Shown here: positions 1-9,808 of the stretch, one piece after another
How the letters are laid out: each line of letters opens with the position of its first letter
Numbering within the stretch: the stretch's first letter is position 1
Assembly: GCA_918807975.1 (NCBI GenBank)
Contig: OU964925.1
Location: 2,146,798 to 2,210,797 of the forward strand
DNA: 64,000 nt
Source of the DNA: Aplidium turbinatum
Lineage: Eukaryota; Chordata; Ascidiacea; Aplousobranchia; Polyclinidae
Direction of reading: 5' to 3'
Notes under the pieces: generated by a model
The model's database searches: none
What the model was told of the DNA's origin: nothing
Seen by the model: only the letters and a program-made list of their open reading frames with translations
Position numbers and translations under genes: made by a program

Positions 1-429
1 TTATTTCGTTGGTTGTAATCAGGGCCTCCGAGAGAAATCAGGACTAGTCGGGAAACAATACCTAAAACGGGCCCCAAAAATTTTTTTCAGCAAAAATAAA
101 AGCAACGAATTTGTATCACGCATAGCATGATATGTTTTAAGCTGAAATTGGTCTACTTTCCTCAGCGTGAAATTTAATTCCTTTGAAGTTTAGATTTTAA
201 CAACATATCAATATGAAAAAAAACTTCTTTCAATATGAAAATCAACAAAAATCACTCGACTACACTTGCCGCAAAATTGTTAAGGTTGTTCACTATTTTT
301 TCTAGAAAAGATTGTAGTTTGCACATCTCATACGCGGTGCCTTTGGCACATTCAACCAGCTCTTTAAAAATGTCGTCACATATACTGTCATATATCAACA
401 TCTACACATAGGCCTACTGCTCCATATCC
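1..429. other. No recognised feature
   Basis: AT-rich sequence with no convincing coding frame, terminal repeat or RNA motif that I can see. Confidence 0.4.
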
Positions 430-680
430 CGACACTGATTTTGGTGATGACTAGTCAATCCTTGACCAGGTGATCGACGTCCTGAATGATGGATTCGCAG
501 TGTGGGCATCCAGGACTGCTGAAAGTATCCTGTCTATGTAGTGTTTGGGCAGTTCGGGCGTGTTTGCTGATGATCCTGTTGTCCACTTTTGTCTGATTGT
601 TGAGTGGAATCTTGGAAGAGCCGTTGTTGGGTTGGTGATGACGTCTCCTCCTACTGACAAGTCTGCGTGCCACGGTGCCA
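430..680 (-). pseudogene. LINE ORF2 C-terminal remnant
   Basis: The minus-strand frame over about 455-673 reads as a basic, histidine-rich stretch followed by CPHCESIIQDVDHLV. That C-x2-C ... H pattern is the kind of zinc-knuckle end found after the reverse transcriptase in many non-LTR retrotransposons. No reverse transcriptase motif adjoins it, so it is only a short relic. The match is by motif shape alone; it could instead be a chance frame. Confidence 0.35.
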
Positions 681-985
681 GTAGCCTAATCGTCTTAATC
701 ATGACGCGAATCAAACTTGTTGTAGCTGGTAATTTTAGTCTAAGTGGAGAAAAAATTATAAGCACACAACACAGGCAATGAAAATAGCTCAACAAAGCAT
801 TCAATCCATTCCGGACCTTTTGCAATGCAACGTTGCGGGTCACAGAGTCAAGTAAGCTAAAAAAGATTTTGCAACATCTGATTTAATGCACATCATACAT
901 ATGCTGTTCAATCAGTTTTAAACGTGGCGTTTTGAGTCATGGTGGTGAATGGTAAACAATTCTTTACAAATTTCTGTGCCCTAAA

Positions 986-1187
986 ATTAGGTTTTGAATA
1001 TTTATCCTTGGACTGACAAAGCCTTGAGTAGGTTATTCCTTGTAGTTTCAAAACACTTGTAGAGGCTTTTGACGCAGGGCAGATTATCGAGATTGACAAA
1101 GTGAAGTTTCCGATTATTGAAGTGCTGTTGCCGGGGAATTATTCCATCCATTAGGTGCCGCTGAATTGAGAGCAGTCCTCAGAATGT
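986..1187 (-). repeat. SINE-A copy, tRNA head missing
   Basis: This is a minus-strand copy of the commonest repeat of the window. It has the tail ('atccttggactgacaaagc' on the plus strand), the central 'cacttgtagaggctttt' block and the 'attattccatccattaggtg' block. It stops where the tRNA-like head should begin, so it is a headless copy. Compare the complete copies at 4030 and 12024. Confidence 0.8.
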
Positions 1188-1189
1188 TT

Positions 1190-1880
1190 TTCCTTTACAA
1201 TGTTATGCTATGAGGGAAAGTTCCCCGGCATACCCCTCCTCTCGGAGCCCCTGGTTGTAATAAAAGGCCTGCAATAATATTAACACTTGACTTTGACTTG
1301 CAAGTGTAACTGGGCGATTCAAATTTTACAACACGCAACATTACACTGAGCATCAGACAGAGAAGTTTTCTTTCATCACGCAATAAATTCAAAACAATGC
1401 CAACTGTTTGCTTAAACACCATTATGATAGTAGTCGCCGAAGCTGCGATTCATTTTTGAAAATATTTTTTGATGATTCTTGATTTCTTTGGTTGCTCAAA
1501 CAGTAAAGAAATAAAGTAGTCTACACGCAGCCAATACAAAGACCGTGAAAGACGCTCATGGCTCTGTACACCATTTCACTGGTTTCCAAGGTAAGTGCGA
1601 ACCCCAAGTGACTACAGTAAACTTGGCGAGCTTGACACAGTTATGTAAAAGTTCGATCTTGAATAAGCCTTGTACCCGAAAGAAAAAAAGAGTCATGTCA
1701 TTAAATATGTGGCGTAAACGAATCAAACCTATTGTTTCTTGTTTCCAAAACAATGGCAGCGCGTCGTTACACGTCAGTTCTCTTGTTGGCAACAGGTTAA
1801 TTTTTCTTTTGTTTCGCATCAAAAGAAAAACGATGTTTTTCAATAGTAGGCGCTCATTCAGCGACAGATTTTTAGTGCAG
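1190..1880. other. Probable 5' flank of the 270-aa gene
   Basis: No gene or repeat is recognised. At its end, 'tttttagtgcag' (to 1880) resembles a splice acceptor 8 bases before the ATG of the next gene. The 270-aa ORF may therefore be the last exon of a spliced transcript rather than an intronless gene. Confidence 0.3.
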
Positions 1881-1888
1881 GCTACAGA

Positions 1889-2701
1889 ATGATGAGGCAA
1901 ACAGACAAAAAACACTCAAGGCAGTCAGCTCCAGTGTCTTCCAAAACCCAGAAAACTTGTGCAAGGGAAGATGTAAAACCACGATCTGTTAATCAAGTCG
2001 AGCAGAGTCGCGCCTTTCGAAGCGTTCAGTCGTTACACCGAGACTTGAAGATGTCAGTTCCCCAGCTTCCGGCAGTGTTGGCTTACCTTCGATGGCTAGA
2101 CAAGATGGAGTCATGGAATGGGCGAATGTTTCCATCCACTATCAATCAAGTTGCAGAAACGGAGAGAGACACCCGAATGTATTCCTGGAGCGGTGACTTC
2201 GGTAACCCCATCGCTTTACCTCGAATTAAAAAGCACCCCAATCCAGAAAAGTATGAAAGCACTCAATTGAAGTCAGTTCTTGGACCAGACAAAGAAAATA
2301 AACACAAAAACGTCAAGTTTCAGAAAGATCAAAAATTTATGCGCAATAACCAAGAAGCATGGAAGTTTGAGAGATCGGAAAACAGGGTTGCCAACAATGT
2401 TTATGTGAAAGAAAAATCTGCTGAAGTTAGGTCAGGGTTAAAAAAGAATAACAAACCAACGTCATTTTACATTCATGCTAAAAAAGGGTTTAAGTACTGG
2501 CCTCAAGAAATTTATCCAAAAGTGGAACCCCCGACGCGATATTCTTTCGGAGACCGCTTCAACCCCGGGCGAGCAGGGGTGATAACAGATCGCATCTACA
2601 CGCGGCCGGTAAACAACCTTCACTACTGGAGCGAATTTCAGCAACGTCAGAATCCAATCGGTTCCGCGAACGTTGTCGTTGGAAGCGTACTAAGAAATTG
2701 A
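1889..2701 (+). CDS. Hypothetical basic protein, 270 aa
   Basis: This open frame has no internal stops and encodes 270 residues, rich in Lys, Arg, Asn and Gln. I see no signal peptide, membrane segment or transposon motif. The first ~60 residues are low-complexity and polar. Residues ~55-80 (LKMSVPQLPAVLAYLRWLDK) could form an amphipathic helix. Residues ~180-270 are rich in aromatic residues and prolines (FKYWPQEIYPKVEPPTRYS). The ATG at 1889 was chosen because a splice-acceptor-like 'tttttagtgcag' lies just upstream and the codons before it look unconstrained. If that site is used, the frame may be a terminal exon and the true start may lie further 5'. A polyadenylation signal follows at 2774. 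I do not recognise the family. Unlike most frames in the window it is neither repeated here nor transposon-like, so it is the best candidate for an ordinary host gene apart from the sulfotransferase. Confidence 0.6.
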   Translation: MMRQTDKKHSRQSAPVSSKTQKTCAREDVKPRSVNQVEQSRAFRSVQSLHRDLKMSVPQLPAVLAYLRWLDKMESWNGRMFPSTINQVAETERDTRMYSWSGDFGNPIALPRIKKHPNPEKYESTQLKSVLGPDKENKHKNVKFQKDQKFMRNNQEAWKFERSENRVANNVYVKEKSAEVRSGLKKNNKPTSFYIHAKKGFKYWPQEIYPKVEPPTRYSFGDRFNPGRAGVITDRIYTRPVNNLHYWSEFQQRQNPIGSANVVVGSVLRN

Positions 2702-2773
2702 AGACGAATGTTTGACGTCTTATCGCCGGTTCAGTGACAAGACAATGACTGTAACCGTTTTTCATTGCTTGAA

Positions 2774-2779
2774 AATAAA
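2774..2779 (+). promoter_or_regulatory. Polyadenylation signal AATAAA
   Basis: A canonical AATAAA hexamer lies about 73 bases after the stop codon of the 270-aa frame, a plausible distance for a short 3' UTR. The hexamer is common in AT-rich DNA, so this is only supportive. Confidence 0.35.
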
Positions 2780-2919
2780 CACGCCACAACATTTTCCTTT
2801 TCACTGTCTTAAAACGGCCAGCAACTTCTTTCATTTTATTTCCTTTATCGTCATAATAACTCATAATATGCGCCGAGACCTTGAGCCGTTCCTTGGGTTG
2901 CGCCATCTGCTGGAGTGAT

Positions 2920-4025
2920 CTAAATGTCTTCGCCGGTGCGGTAACGAACAGTTGTCATCGAACATCACAGCTCGTGCGTTATCAAGACCGTTTGCTTTTT
3001 AGGCGATTAAAATTTTTATTTTGTACGGTACTCTCTTTTAGAAGACAGATTGGAGACTCGAATCTCATCTTGTTACCAGACCTGCCATCTCTTGATGTGA
3101 ATATGCAAAATCAAAGCAGCTGATATTTCACCAATTAAGATATTTAAAGAAATGGCCTTTTTTAATTGGTCACCAAATGACTGTGAGATCATGAAGTCTA
3201 TACTGTATTTGCACAGGGACCTTAAACCAGAAGAAAAGAGTCAAAGACGAACTTTATCTTATGCTTGTTCTACGAATTTGTTGTTGTCATCAAGATCAAA
3301 TTAAAATGCAATTGGGCTACATTAATTGTTGCATTTAGATTATTTTTCTTCTTTTTTGAATTTATTTATTCAGTTTTGCATTTTTAGCACGTCAACTACG
3401 ATACAATAAGTCCACTTCTATAGCCATTTAAAAGTTAATGAAGATATGCAGACTTCTTTATGTCTATTGATCGATGATGTTTTCTAATGCTCCTTAAACT
3501 TTTTCAAACATTACCAACCGCGCAACCGATTTTACCAACCCCAAACATAAGAGCAATTCGAGTGTATAATGGACAAGCAGAGACAGAAGACCCAAATAAA
3601 GGCTATTTGCACACAAGACCAGGCACACCTTTCACATTCCAGTAGCATGTGTATTTTTGTATCATAGCGGTTTATATCTACACAGACCTTTCTAACGAAC
3701 AAATTGGAGACGGTTGTACTTTTGATTTTGAGCGTTAAGCTACACTTCGCCTACATTATATTTTTGAAATAATAGTTTTGAGAATACAAATTGCCAAAGT
3801 GTGATAGCTGAATTTCAAATCAATGCAAAACTCTTAATTCTATGTTAAAACTGACCCTTTCACTAGTGTTTCCAGACGATTTTTCGATTTCCTGCACAAG
3901 TGCCAAAATCTTGTCCATTATTTGTATAGTAACAATAGCCCGAAATAGCTCAAAATAACACAAAATACACCGAGACTATAGTACGACTTAAACTACCAAT
4001 TTATACTAGCACTTTTGGCTATTGA
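2920..4025. other. No recognised feature
   Basis: AT-rich intergenic sequence. No coding frame longer than chance, no terminal inverted repeats and no tRNA-like boxes were found. Confidence 0.4.
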
Positions 4026-4029
4026 TAGA

Positions 4030-4300
4030 TCGCCCCATTAGCTCAGTGGTTAAGTGCTCGCCTCAAGATCAAGTGGCGCTGGATCGACTCTCGGAATGTG
4101 CGCTTGAACAACGCATTTCAGGACAGCTCTCCATTCAGCGGTACCTAGTTGATGGAATAATTCCCCGGCAACAACACTTCAACAATCGGAGAGGCCCTGC
4201 GTCAAAAGCCTCTACAAGTATGCAAAACTACCAGGAATAACCTATCAAGGCTTGCTTTGTCAGTCCGAGGATAAAGATTCAAAACCAACCCAACCAACCG
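4030..4300 (+). repeat. SINE-A, full-length tRNA-derived SINE
   Basis: The copy opens with a tRNA-like head: an A-box-like 'ttagctcagtggttaagtgc' and a B-box-like 'ggatcgactctc', an RNA polymerase III promoter. A conserved body follows ('ctccattcagcggtaccta', 'ggaataattccccggcaac', 'gcctctacaagtatgcaaaa'). It ends in a simple 'aaccaaccc' tail. The same order recurs in about eleven copies in this window. SINEs are non-coding and are mobilised by a partner LINE. Confidence 0.9.
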
Positions 4301-4451
4301 ACCTCCAGTCAAATTCGACGCTGCACATTGGCATGACCTGTGTATAAAGGTTGCCATTGCTTTGTATCATAGCCGATGCCGTCTTTGATGAACTAAACTG
4401 CAGTGGATGCTCAGTTCGTAAATTTCCAGCGTTTTTCATGCTCACAAGAGA

Positions 4452-4757
4452 TTGATTGAATATTTATCCTCGGACTGGGAAGGCTTCTTGCAGAGCTTAA
4501 TCCTGGCAGTTTCGCATTCTTGTAGAGGCTTTGAATCACTGACGCAGGCCCGGTTACCGAGATTGACAGAGCGTAGTTTCCGATAGCTGAAGTGTTGTTC
4601 CCGGGAAATTATTTCATCCATTAGATGCCGTTGAACGGAAAGCAGTTCTTAGAATGCGTTATTCAAGCGCACACCCCGAGAGTCGAACCAGCGCCGCTTG
4701 ATCTTGAAGCTTCTTCGTTCATGCAGTTACGTGCTAACCAACTGAGCCATCGGGGTT
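4452..4757 (-). repeat. SINE-A, full-length, inverted to the 4030 copy
   Basis: A minus-strand copy with tail, body and complete tRNA-like head ('gttagcacgtaactgcatga' as the diverged A-box region on the minus strand). With the copy at 4030-4300 it forms a large inverted pair separated by about 150 bases, which could fold if transcribed. Confidence 0.88.
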
Positions 4758-4880
4758 GACTAAGTGAATGAAATTACTGGCATACATTGATTAAACGGAA
4801 GCTTTGCATTAGGCCATAACAGCTTCGATCAAAAGGTTAGTGAACAGCATTGTTTTAAAAACAATGTGTGCGGTAGATTT

Positions 4881-5807
4881 CAGTTCAGTTCAGTTTCAGT
4901 TGTTTTTTTATTTCTGACCATCATATCAAAACAATACACGTCTACATAGCAAAGGTCAAGAAAAAGGTAGAAGCGACAAAACGCGAACGTTAAAACGTGC
5001 TTGTGATCGAAGTAAGTTATTGAGTTGAAAAAAAATTTGGCACGGTCGCAACACCTTCAGAAAAATTTAAGATATAAAGGGAAAATAAAAAAATAAAAAA
5101 CGTTACAAAACAAATAAACATATATAGGCTATAACTTTATTAGCCTACATAACTTTAGCTGATATATTGAAGATTTGTATGGACAGTTGCTATGAAGATC
5201 GGCCATGGTGCGTTATCAAGAGTGCTGATGGTCGTAAGGGGAACACGTCTTGATGCGTTTAGCTCATAGCAAAGAGCAAGGCAGGCAAAGAAAACCCCAC
5301 AAAGAAATCCTACCACAGGCAAAGATATTTCAAGCGCAACGCACCAGGCCTTGCACGACTCACAAAATAGATAGGCTATAACTTGACGACATGAAACAAT
5401 GACAAAAAACAAATAAATCAAACTAGCAAAAAACAACATCATCATCTTGCGGAAATTCAATTATACCCAGGGAAGTTATGTCTTAAAGATATCAAGCGTG
5501 CTTTGATAAAAGTTGCGTTGATAAAGCGATAATTTTAGACCCTTGTCAGCTAAACTCGCCACTTCCACACCGATCCAACGTTGGCTAACGTTGAATTAAT
5601 GCAAAAATGACAGTCATCGCCAGCTGGGATGTAGTAGTGGTATGTACCAGTAATATGATAAATTTGGGTTACCGTATGTTTTACACGTTAAACCATATTA
5701 AAGTGACAAAAAATATCCAATTTGGCATATTACGTTAAAAAAATAGATAAACAATCAGACAATAGCATGACGATCCAGTCCAAGATATTGAAATAAAACA
5801 ACTGGTT
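4881..5807 (-). repeat. Repeat R1, copy A (about 0.93 kb)
   Basis: This copy is near-identical to 48790-53058 once the nested insertions there are removed. Both copies start and stop at the same points: 'gttcag' repeats at one end and 'aacaactggtt' at the other. Read on the minus strand it ends in an A-rich stretch plus a (ctgaa)n tail, the sort of 3' end left by LINE-type retroposition. The equal 5' ends argue against ordinary random 5' truncation. A divergent third copy lies at 36609-36995. The family is unknown to me. Confidence 0.75.
5155..5460 (-). CDS. R1-encoded hydrophobic protein, 101 aa
   Basis: This minus-strand frame inside R1 encodes 101 residues. It has two strongly hydrophobic stretches, residues ~8-32 (MLFFASLIYLFFVIVSCRQV) and ~48-66 (LPVVGFLCGVFFACLALCYE), so a two-pass membrane protein is predicted. 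The copy at 49060-49365 differs at only 2 of 101 residues. A diverged relative at 36609 keeps the block around LPVV...VFF...LAL..EL and the later TI.T.DN.P. pattern. The frame may be a real repeat-encoded protein or a by-product of recent duplication; two non-synonymous and about two synonymous differences are too few to tell. I do not recognise a family. Confidence 0.4.
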   Translation of the reverse strand: MNFRKMMMLFFASLIYLFFVIVSCRQVIAYLFCESCKAWCVALEISLPVVGFLCGVFFACLALCYELNASRRVPLTTISTLDNAPWPIFIATVHTNLQYIS

Positions 5808-6285
5808 GGAGCACATGGCCACCGCTTCACCGAAAGATGGAGATTGGTCAAAAAGGATGGAAAAACTTCTGCAGACTCTGTAGAACTTCTGTGGACAAAA
5901 AACACAAGAACCAGAAGGCCAGTAGGAGTACTTACAATCTTACTATTTTGCTAATAAATCTACACACATTGGCTAATCATTGCTGGGCAATAAAAAAAAA
6001 AAAAATATATATATATATTAGTATGTTTGGTGCATGATGTAATACTTAGATGGGATTATTTCAAGGAAAATTTAGCTTGTTTATTTTGTGCCGCAGTCCA
6101 AAAAAAAGTTTGAAAACCACTGCAGTAGCAGATCTAACAAAAAAAGGAAGGACACCTAACTTTCACATAAAAGCAGAAATTCCAAGAGGAACCAGACAAT
6201 GTAAAAGTTGGTCTTCAGAAAGAAATAGTTCAACAAGGAGACTAGAAGGCTTACATTCAAAACACTTTGACAAACTTACCTTTTT
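5808..6285. other. No recognised feature
   Basis: A/T-rich sequence with a poly(A) and (ta)n stretch near 5990-6020. The short frames here show no family motif. Confidence 0.35.
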
Positions 6286-6289
6286 GTTG

Positions 6290-6580
6290 CAACTCTTTCA
6301 GTATTTCTTCATGATAACGTTTTTGCAGTTGCATTTGTTGTCGCGCCTGTTCTTCTTGCTGTTGCATTTGTTGTCGCATCTGTTCCAGCTGTAACTGCAT
6401 CAATTCCACGAACTTTTCCATCTTGAGTACCGTAGAAGTTAATTGTAAAAACTAAAACTTGTAGAAATTAAAACTTGTAGGAACTAATGTAAACCTGATC
6501 ACTCTGCGTGACACTGTAAGCTGCTCGTTCAGTCGATCAGAAATCCCATCCTCGTCGCCAAATAACTCTGTTTGTGTATT
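6290..6580 (-). mobile_element. Probable LTR retrotransposon leader and gag start (fossil)
   Basis: On the minus strand a 'tggcgacgaggatggga' leader is followed by an ATG frame beginning MEKFVELMQLQLEQMRQQMQ, which continues as a Gln-rich coiled coil. A leader of this type followed by a Gln-rich coiled-coil gag start is typical of Ty3/gypsy-like elements. Only this 5' portion is recognisable. No matching pair of LTRs or pol region is seen nearby, so it is an old, incomplete fossil. A host coiled-coil first exon is the alternative. Confidence 0.35.
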
Positions 6581-7154
6581 CAAAATCGCAAGAATGAAAC
6601 TATCCTATCAAAAAGGCGCCTGCAACCAAAATACATTGTGAAACAAAACGAGAAGCGCTGATTAACAAAAACACAAAAGAGAAGACCTACGGGGAACGAA
6701 AGCAAGGTACATTGTTTCAACGAAAACAAACCAAAATACACAAGTTTTTTTTTCTAGAATTTGTTTTCTTGCATCATTCAAGTTCTTCTTTATTTCATTC
6801 CATTGCTTGTCAATCATGAGCTCAGTGTCGCCTTCTTGTGGTCCAGATTCTTTGTTCAGTATTTCAAATTTGCTGTTCACCAAAGATTGTTTGTTTGTTT
6901 TGTTTCAATTCAATTCCAGGTTGATTCATATCCAAAGATTCTAACATAATAAATGTAAATGTTCTGACATGACTTTTCGTTTGGTTCTTTTCAGTTTTAT
7001 TTGTACCTTTATAATAACCATAATCAAAGTTTATGTCAGCTCCTGGATACGTTATGGCTTGCTTTATTGCGTTTTTGTACCTTTGGTTTACCATGAAGTC
7101 TATTATTAACAATATTGGCCGCCAGGGCTATGCCATATGTATAGTCGTCTAGGT

Positions 7155-7846
7155 CAGGGGTCACCAACCTTTTTTGCATGCGGGCCACTTTAGCACTAAG
7201 GAGAGCTGTGGCGGGCCGCACTAATAAAATGTTAGGTAGGTTGACTCTTATGCTAGAAAAGAACGCATTTCGTACCCAGTATCCAGCGTTACATGTTGTT
7301 CATATTTATGTTAGAATACCGCAGCAACAAAATTAATCGAACAACGCTACTGCCAGGTCAAGCTCCTGTTACAACACTTTTGACTTTTTTAACAATGCCT
7401 AATAAACGAGGCCACTTATTTTGCGCACTTATAGCGAGGCGAGCGGTTTCATCAGAATATTCATCGCCAAGCAAGAGTGGTGCTTTCACTTCGCTTCGCA
7501 AAAGATATCTTGCAATTAACAGTTTCAGTAAACAAGGAAATGTTTGACACATCGCAATACAGGCAACAATAGTGACCTGCAAACATATCGGCAAAAAATA
7601 GGCTCCAATAACAGGGAAAAAGAAACCAGGTAGCCTACCATGAAACAAACGCTTGTGGAAATCACAGAAAAATCGTAATTCATGAACAGTCTTCCCTCTA
7701 AAAAAGCAATGAGTTGGTTTTTCATCCTTTTTGTGAGAGTTTATAAAACCGTCTTTCTTTTATTATTGACAACTCTCACTTGCGGTGCTTATCAGCATAG
7801 CAAAAATTGTTGATTAACAACATTTTGCAGTACTTGCTTCGCCAGA

Positions 7847-7886
<40 letters not shown>

Positions 7887-8471
7887 GGCCCTGCGCAGGA
7901 TGACACGCAAAATCGTGAAGCGTTCCATATTTCTTAAAAAAAAAACGTTTTTGCAGTACTAAGCTAAATATTTTCATAATACAATCAGAAAAAGTCTCTA
8001 AATTTATATATAATATTTTGCCAATTTATTATAAATTGAGTTGGCACACCGACCTATTTTGCCAACAAAAACTTGCATAAAGGGAATACTGCTCGTGAAA
8101 CACAATAACGGTGAAACGCACACTATAGTGTTTACATGACATTTGCAAACTTAAAAGCCACCCTATGCTCACAGACAATTTCGAAATTCGAAAACAAACG
8201 TTTTAATCAACCACTGGGACAGTGTGGCTGGACATCGCATTGGAATGACTTTAAGCAACCCCCACTTCGAACTATAATCTGATTGGTCGGTCGGTGGAAT
8301 GGTATGCAAAGCGAAAATATGCTTCCCAGAAAATATTTTTGCCTTCATGCTCTTTAACTCCTCAAGAAAAGTATTTTTGGTTATACTTGTACGCTGATAC
8401 CTTCCGCGGGCCGCAGCGATACAGCGTGGCGGGCCGCATGCGGCCCGCGGGCCGCCATTTGGTGACCCCTG
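7155..8471. mobile_element. Non-autonomous hAT element, copy 1 (1.3 kb)
   Basis: The termini are 'caggggtcaccaacc' and 'ggtgacccctg', preceded internally by GC-rich 'gcgggcc' blocks at both ends. It is flanked by a perfect 8-bp target duplication, 'gtctaggt' (7147-7154 and 8472-8479). Eight-base duplications and CAG...CTG ends are diagnostic of hAT transposons. The interior has no recognised transposase; frames around 7293-7650 on either strand are shared with copy 2 but match no family known to me. It sits inside a LINE endonuclease fragment and carries a U6 retrocopy. Confidence 0.92.
7830..7946 (+). pseudogene. U6 snRNA retropseudogene
   Basis: The sequence is nearly the whole of U6 spliceosomal RNA. 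It has the 5' stem-loop ('gtacttgcttcgccag', with changes), the ACAGAGA region inside 'acgatacagagaagattagc', the 'gatgacacgc' segment and the 3' 'tcgtgaagcgttccatat'. Relative to the conserved gene it lacks a base in each of two short runs (ccc; ca-gg), has a few substitutions, and ends in an A-rich tail. It is bracketed by a 12-bp duplication, 'ttttgcagtact' (7823-7834 and 7949-7960). The tail and duplication show it arrived by LINE-type retroposition, so it is not a functional polymerase III gene. The related hAT at 8694-9800 lacks the insertion. Confidence 0.92.
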
Positions 8472-8693
8472 GTCTAGGTGGTTGTTGAAAAAAAGTGTTT
8501 GCTATTATCAGCTGATTGAGTTTGCAAGATAACAATAGTCGTCTTCCTCGTTGGTTCATTGCTGCCAAACCATAATGTCCTGTTACTATTATTTCTTAGC
8601 CAACCAAAAACAATTATTAACTTATATTGGAAGGATAACATCTGGCAAGTTTTGCGCCATCGGCCTGTTAGCATAATGGGACATAAAGTAAAG

Positions 8694-9800
8694 CAGGGGT
8701 CACCAACCTTTTTTGCACGCGAGCCACTTTGGCACTAAGGAGAGCTGTGGCGGGCCGCACTAATAAAATTTTAGGTAGGTTGATTCTTATGCTAGAAAAG
8801 AACGCATTTAGTACCCAGTATCCAGTGTTACATGTTGTTAATATTTGTCTTAGAATACCGCAGCAACAAAATTAACCGAACAACGCTACTGCCAGGCCAA
8901 GCTCCTTTAACGACACTTTTGACTTCTTCAACAATGCCTAATAAACGAGGCCACTTGTTTTGCGCACTTATAGCGAGGCTAGCGGTTTCATCAGAATATT
9001 CATCGCCAAGCAAGAGTATGGTATTGTTACTTCGCTTCACAAAAGATATCTTGCAAGTTGCAATTAACAGTTTCAGTAAACAAGGAAATGTTTGGCACAT
9101 CGCAATACAGGCAAAAATAGTGACCTGCAAACATATCAGTGAAAAATAGGTTCCAATAACAGGAAGAAAGAAACCAGGCACCATGAAACAAACGCTTGTG
9201 GAAATCACCGAAAAAACGTTTCTATCGTAACTCATGAACAGTGTTCCCTCTAAAAAAGCAATGAGTTGGTTTTTCATCATTTTTGGGAGAGTCTATAAAA
9301 CCGTCTTTCTTTGATTATTAGACAACTGTCACTTGCGGTGCTTATCAGCATGGCAAGAATTGTTGATTAACAACATGTTTCAGTACTACGCTAAATATTT
9401 TCATAATAGGCTACAGCCAGAAAAAGTCTTTAAATTTATATATAATATTTTGCCAATTTATTATAAATTGAGTTGGCACACCGACCTATTTTGCCAACAA
9501 AAACTTGCATAAAGGGAACACTGCTCGTGAAACCCAATAAACGTGAAACGCACATTAGTGTTTACATGACGTTTACAAACTTAAAATAAGCAACCCTATG
9601 CTCACAGACAATTTAGAAAACAGAATTGGTCGATCGGTGGAATCGTATGCAAAGCGAAAATATGCTTCCCGGAAAGTATTTTTTGCCTTCATGCTCTTTA
9701 ACTTCTCAAGAAAAGTATTTTTGGTTATACTTGTGCGCTGACACCTTCCGCAGGCCGCACATAACAACGCGGCCCGCGGGCCGCCAGTTGGTGACCCCTG
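8694..9800. mobile_element. Non-autonomous hAT element, copy 2 (1.1 kb)
   Basis: Same family and orientation as 7155-8471: 'caggggtcaccaacc' at the left and 'ggtgacccctg' at the right. The flanking 8-mers are 'aagtaaag' (8686-8693) and 'aagaaaag' (9801-9808), one mismatch apart. It shares most of the interior with copy 1 but lacks the U6 insertion and has its own short indels, including a shorter stretch around 9590-9640. Confidence 0.9.
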
Positions 9801-9808
9801 AAGAAAAG

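Larger units (their letters stand above)
6760..8640 (-). pseudogene. LINE endonuclease fragment, split by a hAT
   Basis: The minus strand holds an AP-endonuclease-like LINE region in two pieces. The upstream piece (about 8480-8640) reads NQRGRRLLLSCKLNQLIIAN, like the 'N.RG..L..F.....L.I.NT.F' segment of LINE endonucleases. The downstream piece (about 6760-7112) reads RYKNAIKQAITYPGADINFD, like the C-terminal '(K).YPGADI.SDH' motif, and continues into a linker ahead of the missing reverse transcriptase. The hAT at 7155-8471, with its 8-bp target duplication, separates them. The catalytic His of the final SDH motif is not kept, so the copy is inactive. Confidence 0.65.

Noticed and set aside
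2559-2906. 115-aa minus-strand frame overlapping the end of the 270-aa gene
   Set aside because: Antisense shadow running through the 3' UTR, with unconvincing composition.
7293-7648. Plus and minus frames of 84-96 codons in the hAT copies as transposase
   Set aside because: Similar frames occur in both hAT copies, but they match no hAT motif and both strands are open. The elements look non-autonomous.
7830-7946. Functional U6 snRNA gene
   Set aside because: It has short deletions and substitutions in conserved positions, an A-rich tail and a flanking duplication, which are marks of a retrocopy. No upstream polymerase III promoter is evident.
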